DNA of 14,015 nucleotides. It comes from Oehlia diaphana (taxonomy: Eukaryota; Glomeromycota; Glomeromycetes; Glomerales; Glomeraceae). The stretch spans positions 9,194 to 23,208 of the forward strand of contig QZLH01001778.1 of NCBI GenBank assembly GCA_003833135.1. Reading direction: 5' to 3'. A model generated the notes under the pieces. It worked only from the letters and a program-made list of their open reading frames with translations, had not been told where the DNA came from and ran no database searches. Every line of letters begins with the position of its first letter. Positions within the stretch are counted from its first letter, which is position 1. This document shows positions 8,541 to 14,015 of the stretch, in pieces. A program made the position numbers and the translations under genes.

Positions 8541-8989
8541 GTGTCAGTTTTTTATGTTTATCATCAATCAATACAATCAATGTTTATTATAATTTTTTTT
8601 AATCAATGTTGTATAATTTTGATATATTTATGATATCAAAAAAACCAAACTTGATTGTGATTGACATTTTGATTATTATTTATCAATTTTTTTATCGTAA
8701 ATAAAAATCAGTAATAAAAAATAATAAACCTGTATAATATGTATAATAAAGTCACAATCACCAAACTTTATCATGGAATATTTTTTTTTTTTATCGACCC
8801 TCGTTATTAAAAATATATTTCAAAACCCGTGTAAAAATTATCTTGAACTCCTTAACCTTAATAATTATTTGTTACGATAAACATAAACCTTGTTACATTA
8901 TAATTTCCTTTTATCGAAAGAATAATCGATACTAGAACATTTCAAATTTTACCGTTTAAAATAGCAAACAATTTATTTGATTGTGAAAA
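8541..8989. other. AT-rich spacer without recognisable genes
   Basis: The sequence has short atcaa/ttgat words and TATA-like runs, including a 12-base T run at 8780. I find no frame, RNA gene or inverted repeat worth naming. Confidence 0.4.
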
Positions 8990-9058
8990 AATAAAAAAAA
9001 AAGAGAGAGAAAAAAGAAAAAAAAAAAAAAAAAAAAAAAACCAAAAAAAAAAAATTTA

Positions 9059-9117
<59 letters not shown>

Positions 9118-9126
9118 TTTTTTTTT
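8990..9126. repeat. Second A/T homopolymer block
   Basis: A nearly pure purine stretch (A runs broken by GAGAGAGA at 9002-9009 and single G or CC) ends in A35 (9079-9113) followed by T13 (9114-9126). It has the same A-then-T junction as the block at 8237-8388. It holds no gene. Confidence 0.8.
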
Positions 9127-9418
9127 AAAGAGTGAGAAAAAAAAAAAAGAACACAAGACAGATAAATGAATGGGAATAAAATAACAAAAATCACATGTGT
9201 AACAAAAGTTTATTTGTTGTTGGAATAATAAAAAAAATCAACTTTTTTTGATATTGCTGATTATTATCTTGTTAGTATGTTAAATCATATACAAATAAGG
9301 TTACGTTGAATTATTTATATTTATTCAGCCTTATTTCCTTTTGTTAATCAAAAATTTGTTTTTGGTTGGTAAAATATTTTTAAGGTTTTTTTTTTATCTT
9401 GTACTTAAAGTAAAAAAA

Positions 9419-9703
9419 ATGCGTGGCTTTCTGACATGGTTAACCATATGTACCCCTATCTTCCTATTATTAATTGCATATCAAGTAGAATTTAAACCTT
9501 ATGTAGAAACCATTCCGAAGAATAATTGCCTTTCAATTAGATTACAAGGAACAGGGAAACTTGTATATCACCAGAAATGTTTAGTTAATACTAATTTCGC
9601 TGCGGTTATTCAGATTAGAAAATTAAAAACCATTCAATCGCCCGAAAATTCAACTTTTAAGAAAGGTTCATTATTTCTAAAACGTCATTTTTTTTATCAT
9701 TAA
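9419..9703 (+). pseudogene. Truncated N-terminus resembling membrane-anchored paraoxonase/arylesterase-like proteins
   Basis: From the ATG at 9419 the frame encodes 94 residues: a hydrophobic anchor at residues 4-21 (FLTWLTICTPIFLLLIAY), then PKNNC, LVYHQK and IQIRK. The layout of anchor, short linker, NC, then (E)D-VYH resembles the N-terminus of the six-bladed propeller SMP-30/paraoxonase-like family. In place of the usual Cys-Glu-Asp before VYH, which supplies calcium ligands, there is Thr-Gly-Lys. The frame stops long before a propeller could form, and I see no continuing exon downstream. It is probably a broken copy. The family call is from motif resemblance only; a small unrelated membrane protein is possible. 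An upstream in-frame extension to 9341 lacks a good start. Confidence 0.3.
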
Positions 9704-10857
9704 AATAATGCAACTTAATAATTAAATACTTTTTGATTATTATTGGTTATATTTAGATTCACATTTCTTCGGAGATCCCGAAATTTCTAAATATCGAGTG
9801 TTGGGTCCTTTATCTCGAAAGTTCCGGCAAAAAAATTTTTGATTTAATAATACGGTCCTGAGGAAAAAAACTTGTTTATTGTTGATCAATATAAATATGA
9901 ACACTAAAAACACATTCATTTAATTACATAATGTGTGATCATAATTACCTAATCGAGAAAATTCTTTTTATGGCAATACTTCGAAACATCCGTTACATCG
10001 CATTCAATAAACTAGTTGATAAAATGAAATCGTTGGTATCTTTTTTATCTTTTGAAACTGAATATAAAGTTACCATAATTGGATAATAAAAAATTTCATG
10101 TGATGAAATAGTTTATTACTTCATTATTTGAATCGAACTGTCATATTATTATCGTAATTCTATTTAAAGAAAGATATTCCACCAATCTTATATCCCTTAA
10201 ATAAAGACCCTTACAGTTATAACTAGAATGGTAATGATTACGCCTACAGCCAATCCCACTTTTCTTATTTTAACTTAAATATTTCAGCAGATCTTATGGT
10301 TGTTAGAGTGTGTAACCGTTTTAATGATCATTACCTATAGGTTATCCTACAGGGAATTGACTAACCTATAGGTATTAAATTAAAATGGTAGATTAAACCC
10401 CATTCTTTGCTTCGCTAACACTGAAGAGATGATTTTTATCGATGATCAGAGTTTGATAGTGGCATTGAAACATTTATAAAGATGATTATGTAATATCTTA
10501 GATAGATATTAACCTAGATTATATTGGATATATATAACACTCCGTTATTTTATATGTTTAGATTGAAATTAAAAAGACAATCTTTGAGAACAATTAATAT
10601 ATCGTACATTATATTAAATAATAAAAAAACTCAATCCTTATTTGGTATAACAACAAAGAGAAATATTTGGGTATTTTTCATTCGTTTAGGGTTTAAAAAC
10701 ATTATGCTTAATTTGTCGAATCTTTTTGTTTAGTAATAAGAAAATAGTAAACTATAATTGGATAGATTATAATTATTTTAGTTTTGTCATATGACTATAA
10801 TATGACAATCACGATCATCAAATACTTTTAAAGTCCTTTTAAGAAATTTTTTTTTTC
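9704..10857. other. Long spacer with small frames and palindromes
   Basis: No convincing gene is seen. A 38-codon frame from ATG 9970 (MAILRNIRYIAFNKLVDK...) and a longer frame without ATG at 10524-10733 show no recognisable motif. The segment 10208-10354 has imperfect inverted ends (CCCTTACAG... against CCCTGTAGG..., both running into GGTAATGAT), possibly a very small foldback element. Bases just before 10858 are T-rich and belong to the 5' region of the methyltransferase gene. Confidence 0.4.
10333..10373. repeat. Two perfect ACCTATAGGT palindromes 31 bp apart
   Basis: The 10-bp palindrome ACCTATAGGT occurs at 10333-10342 and again at 10364-10373. A start-to-start distance of 31 bp is close to three turns of the DNA helix, which would place both on one face. 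This suits a dimeric protein binding twice, but no known factor is assigned, and the nearest gene start is about 480 bases away. Confidence 0.5.
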
Positions 10858-11852
10858 ATGTCAAAAGAAAATAATATCGTTGAGTATGGACCTTCCGAAC
10901 TTGGCACAAAAGAATATTGGGATTCATTATATGATCGTGAGAATAAAAATTTTCAAGAAAATGGTGATATCGGAGAAATTTGGTATTTTATTTTTTCTGA
11001 CATCATGGATTTTTTTTTTTTTTTTTTTCTAATTAAAAATAATAATATATTTAGGTTCGGAGAGAATAGTGTAGAAAAAATGGTAGATTGGGTACTTTTT
11101 TAAAAAAAAATTCTTTTTTATGTTATATTTCATTTTGTTATGTTAATTGATTTTAGTCTCATTAAAACATTTTATATTAATAGGTTCTTAAAAATGGATC
11201 CATATCATCCACCACAATTCTTGATATAGGTTGCGGGAATGGTCATCTTCTCCTAGAATTAGCTTCCAACAATTTCAGAAATTTAATAGGAATAGATTAT
11301 TCATCAAATGCAATTAAATTAGCAAGAGAAATCATTAAACAACGTAATCTTAATGATATAATATCATATTATGTTATTGATTTAATTAATTCATCTATTA
11401 CAGAAAATAATGAATTCTGGTTAAATGGATCAAGAAAATTTGATATAATATTGGATAAGGGTACTTTTGATGCTATTACTCTTTATCCTTATGAAATTAA
11501 TGAAGGGGAAAGGAAAGGAAAATATCCAAAGGATATTTATTCAAGTAAAGTTCATTCTTTATTAAATATAAATGGTTATTTCTTAATAACAAGTTGTAAT
11601 TTTACTAAAGAAGAGTTGATTAGCAAATTTAGTGATGGTAAGTGTAAAAAATTTTATCCTTCCTTTATTTTATTCTTATTTATTTTAAGATTAGAGTTTG
11701 ATAAACTCTCAACTAACGCGTCCATTTTCTTCTTTTTTTTAGAATTTGATTATTTTGATCATATAAAATATCCAACTTTTACATTTGGTGGGGTTAAAGG
11801 ACAAACTATTTCAACTGTAGCTTTTAAACCAAAAAAAAAATTAATTAATTAA
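10858..11852 (+). CDS. EFM4: EFM4/METTL10-type protein-lysine methyltransferase (elongation factor 1A), four exons
   Basis: The exons are 10858-10982, 11055-11091, 11184-11637 and 11743-11852, with GT-AG junctions and matching phases, giving 241 residues. The N-terminus has LGTKEYWDSLYDRE and GEIWFGENSVEKMVDW, typical of the family. SAM-binding motif I is ILDIGCGNG (residues 66-74), the acidic end of the next strand is IGID (89-92), and the family signature LDKGTFDA sits at 144-151. The C-terminus is FGGVKGQTISTVAF. Yeast Efm4 (See1) and human METTL10 (EEF1AKMT2) methylate a lysine of eEF1A in the cytosol, and this protein probably does the same. The length fits the family. Intron 1 contains an 18-T run. 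Reading through intron 1 gives a stop soon after exon 2, so splicing is required. Confidence 0.9.
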
Positions 11853-11864
11853 AATATCAAATAA

Positions 11865-12020
11865 TTTAGTTTAGTAATAATTAAATTATGTGATCGTATT
11901 GATGAGTATTTTTATAAAGAAGATATTAACCTTTTTGTGGACAAACTTCTAAATGAATTACCATTTAATATCGTAAAAGGAAATTTCGGAGTCACAGTTT
12001 TTACTATTGCATATGAATAA
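11865..12020 (+). other. Unassigned coding-like fragment
   Basis: Between in-frame stops lie 51 sense codons containing CDRIDEYFYKEDINLFVDKL and NFGVTVFTIAYE. The composition is more protein-like than the surrounding DNA, but there is no in-frame ATG to start it and no obvious acceptor site pairing it with a neighbour. It may be the last piece of a lost gene or an exon of a gene that I cannot assemble. I do not recognise the family. Confidence 0.25.
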
Positions 12021-12161
12021 TAGTAAATTTTTCATTTATTCCTTTGATGGAAATTAGGTTACAAAAAGGTGTTAATAAGGAAATATTAAAGCGATTTATA
12101 TATTAAACAGGAATCGAAAGGGGAGAGAATTTATTTTCTTTTAATTCGCAAAAAAAAAAAT

Positions 12162-12240
12162 AAATTTATAACTTTTTCTTTTAATAAACAAAAACAAATT
12201 TATAACTTTTCTAATAACAAAATTATAACTTTTCTTTTGA
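12162..12240 (+). repeat. Short TTATAACTTTT direct repeats before the amidase gene
   Basis: TTATAACTTTT begins at 12166, 12200 and 12223, spaced 34 and 23 bp, and the last copy ends just before the ATG at 12250. The repeats occupy the 5' leader or core promoter of the following gene. They may be simple AT-rich slippage products. Confidence 0.55.
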
Positions 12241-12249
12241 ACTATAAAA

Positions 12250-12951
12250 ATGCAAGTACAACAAATATTAAATGAAAATGATGAAAATGCTAAAGGTTAT
12301 TTTTTTATTGATGGTAAACAATATTATGTTTCTTTTCCCGTAATTAATCATGACCATGATGAAAGAGGATATTCATTCGAAAGTTCTGCAAATTTGATAA
12401 CTAATTATGGAGTTCGAAACGACAACAAAGTAGATTGTATAGTATTACATTGGGATGTATGTGGTTCAGCAAGAGATTGTTTTCGTTTGTTGTGTCAAAG
12501 AGGATTATCAGCACATATAATGATAGATGGGGATGGAACTGTATATCAAATATTGGATTTAGCAAAATCGGCATTTCATGCAAAAGATTGGAATCAAACT
12601 TCAATTGGTATAATGTTACAGAATCCTGTTGACCCACCAAATAATGATCGTAATAGAGATATTGTTGAGAGTAGAGAACCCGGTAGTAATATACTATATC
12701 CTCATCTGGATTTTACTGATGAACAAAAAGAAATGGTGGTAAAAGTTTGTGATGATTTATGTGAATTATTTCCCAGTATACCAAGAATTTTACCTCCTCT
12801 TGGTAAAGATAATTTGATTACTACTGCTACTTTACCAATAGAACAAAGAATTGGTATTCTTGCTCATTATAATGCTCAATGTAATAGATATGGTCCTGGT
12901 GATTCTTTATGGGTGGAATTTTATAAAGCTAACTATATTATTAGAGATTAA
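12250..12951 (+). CDS. N-acetylmuramoyl-L-alanine amidase-like (amidase_2/PGRP fold) protein, intronless
   Basis: One exon encodes 233 residues. The amidase_2 core is at about 62-126: IVLHWD (His67), LSAHIMIDGDGTVYQILD (His89), AFHAKDWNQTSIGI (His110). A late histidine is in GILAHYNAQC (His206). Active family enzymes are zinc hydrolases that cut the bond between MurNAc and the stem peptide of bacterial peptidoglycan. His67 and His206 fit two zinc ligands. The third, Cys or Asp just before the PG of the family ending, is Gly here (YGPGDSLW), and the catalytic Glu of AmpD-like enzymes (SIGIEL) is Met (SIGIML). No signal peptide is seen, so the protein is probably cytosolic. Fungi have no peptidoglycan; roles in dealing with endobacteria, or a binding function, are inferences. 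Single-exon structure beside intron-rich genes is compatible with bacterial gene transfer. ATG 12250 is the first in frame. Confidence 0.8.
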   Translation: MQVQQILNENDENAKGYFFIDGKQYYVSFPVINHDHDERGYSFESSANLITNYGVRNDNKVDCIVLHWDVCGSARDCFRLLCQRGLSAHIMIDGDGTVYQILDLAKSAFHAKDWNQTSIGIMLQNPVDPPNNDRNRDIVESREPGSNILYPHLDFTDEQKEMVVKVCDDLCELFPSIPRILPPLGKDNLITTATLPIEQRIGILAHYNAQCNRYGPGDSLWVEFYKANYIIRD

Positions 12952-13799
12952 AAAGCATTTGATAAATTTAAAATTTTAAAATATGTATTTTTTATTTATT
13001 CATTTATTTTTTTTTTCCAACCTTTTTTGTTAATAAAGGTCGAAATTTGAAACTTACAATACAGTAATAGTGGCGGAGAAATTCGTCTTTAATTCCAGCC
13101 AAAATTATACTTTGATTTAAAACTTCTTCGTTTATAATTCCGGTTAGAAATAATCGGTATTAGTATCCCTTTTCATTAGCCCTCAATTAAAGTTATTTTT
13201 TTTTTAGCACTATTATAATACACAAATGTATAGTACATACAGTATTAAAAGAATTCTCTTATACCAAATGAATAATTTTAAGAATATATGTATACAAATA
13301 TATACAATAGCATTAAGTCTTATTCAAGTTGCTGAAAATTATTTAGATTTTTGAATTTAATATAAATTTGATTTTCTTTATAATCAAATATAATATAACA
13401 TAAATTTACAATTGGTTCTTCAGATAAATTTGTCAACTTATATTTGATAATTAGTTTATATATTGTTTTTTGCATCTCTTTTTCAAAACTATTCAGTTTT
13501 TATCCTATTGTGATTATAAAGAAATCTTTTTAAGTAGTTTCTTACATTGTTATTATCTATTATTACAAATTGTAAACTAATTTGTAAATAAAAATTATAT
13601 AATGGTTTAATATTAAAACTAATCAAAAAGTTTTATTAATTAATTCTAATTAATTTTTTAATAAATATATTAAATTAATTTGTATATAAAAATAATTATA
13701 TTTCTTTTAATATAAATATAAATTATATATTTGTAAAAATAAATTAACAATTGCTGTAAAAAATAATATTTCACTTTTTATATTTTTTTCTTTTAATTA
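12952..13799. other. AT-rich spacer with a relic of the CCGAAA-type element
   Basis: No gene is recognised. At about 13038-13160 words such as gtcgaaattt, taattccagccaaaatta and taattccggtt resemble parts of the 1236-2038 element (taattccggct at 1351, taattccagtcaaatttta at 1922), so a decayed copy is likely. The rest (13200-13800) is plain AT-rich DNA with poly(T) runs. Confidence 0.4.
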
Positions 13800-14015
13800 T
13801 AGTACATTCAGACATCAGGAAATTATATAGTGCGAAAAGTTGCGCAAGTTTACACATCATAATATTTCGTAAGCTTCCAGATCCGCCGCAAGTTTGCGTA
13901 AGCGTAATATTTTGTAACTTTTTAAAATATTTCGAAATATTATGATATGCAAAGCTTCGTAATTTTACGATTTGTAATATTCCGTAATTTTTGCGGTTCG
14001 CAATATTTTGTAATT
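13800..14015. repeat. Degenerate repeats of (C/T)GTAATATTYYGTAA type
   Basis: Words of the form cataatatttcgtaag (13857), gcgtaatattttgtaact (13904), cgaaatattatg, tgtaatattccgtaat (13974) and gcaatattttgtaatt recur in both orientations. The segment has more CpG (gcg, ccgcc, tgcgg) than the AT-rich DNA beside it. It runs off the window end, so it may be the edge of a larger repeat or transposon. Confidence 0.6.

Noticed and set aside
8135..9194. Several open frames of Lys or Phe runs
   Set aside because: They are translations of A/T homopolymers, one with an unknown base, and carry no protein signal.
10524..10733. Open frame of 69 codons on the + strand
   Set aside because: It has no ATG at its start, AT-driven composition and no recognisable motif or splice partner.
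12401..12640. Frames on both strands inside the amidase gene
   Set aside because: They overlap the well-supported amidase core and have no independent evidence.
1..14015. tRNA or rRNA genes
   Set aside because: No box A/box B pairs, cloverleaf-like segments or conserved rRNA words were noticed on either strand by eye; a covariance-model scan would be needed to exclude them fully.

Overview
This is AT-rich eukaryotic DNA with short GT-AG introns, long A/T homopolymers and a dense load of small non-autonomous transposons. Gene content and repeat style point to an arbuscular mycorrhizal fungus of the Rhizophagus type (Glomeromycotina). That assignment rests on recognised families, not on a search.

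Layout. Bases 1-440 are a degenerate tandem repeat built on GATATC-like words. Bases 451-2923 (- strand) are a dead coiled-coil gene of a dispersed family I associate with Rhizophagus. It can be read almost end to end, but has three in-frame stops and is split by two palindromic elements, one of which carries a third nested inside it. Bases 3248-3705 hold another small foldback element and a possible solo LTR, followed at 3944-4135 by a degenerate zinc-knuckle fragment.

The centrepiece is 4497-7981 (- strand), a complete ten-exon gene for a White Collar-1 type blue-light receptor and transcription factor. I assembled it exon by exon to 763 residues: LOV domain with intact photoactive cysteine, two further PAS domains, a basic stretch and a C-terminal GATA zinc finger. 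One exon is only 17 nt, and one intron seems to contain a foldback transposon. Upstream (8000-9130) lie a GCACGTGC palindrome, six clustered GATA words and two A/T homopolymer blocks, one with an N.

The right third has a small truncated gene resembling the N-terminus of the paraoxonase/arylesterase family (9419-9703), a four-exon gene for an EFM4/METTL10-type lysine methyltransferase of elongation factor 1A (10858-11852), an unassigned coding-like fragment, and an intronless amidase_2/PGRP-fold gene (12250-12951). The amidase fold is bacterial in style, yet residues normally used in catalysis look substituted. The window ends in AT-rich spacer and a CpG-containing degenerate repeat cut by the edge.

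The genes do not form a pathway; they are independent units in transposon-rich DNA. The best leads are the splicing and upstream architecture of the photoreceptor gene, the layered transposon insertions in the pseudogene, and the possibly non-catalytic amidase.
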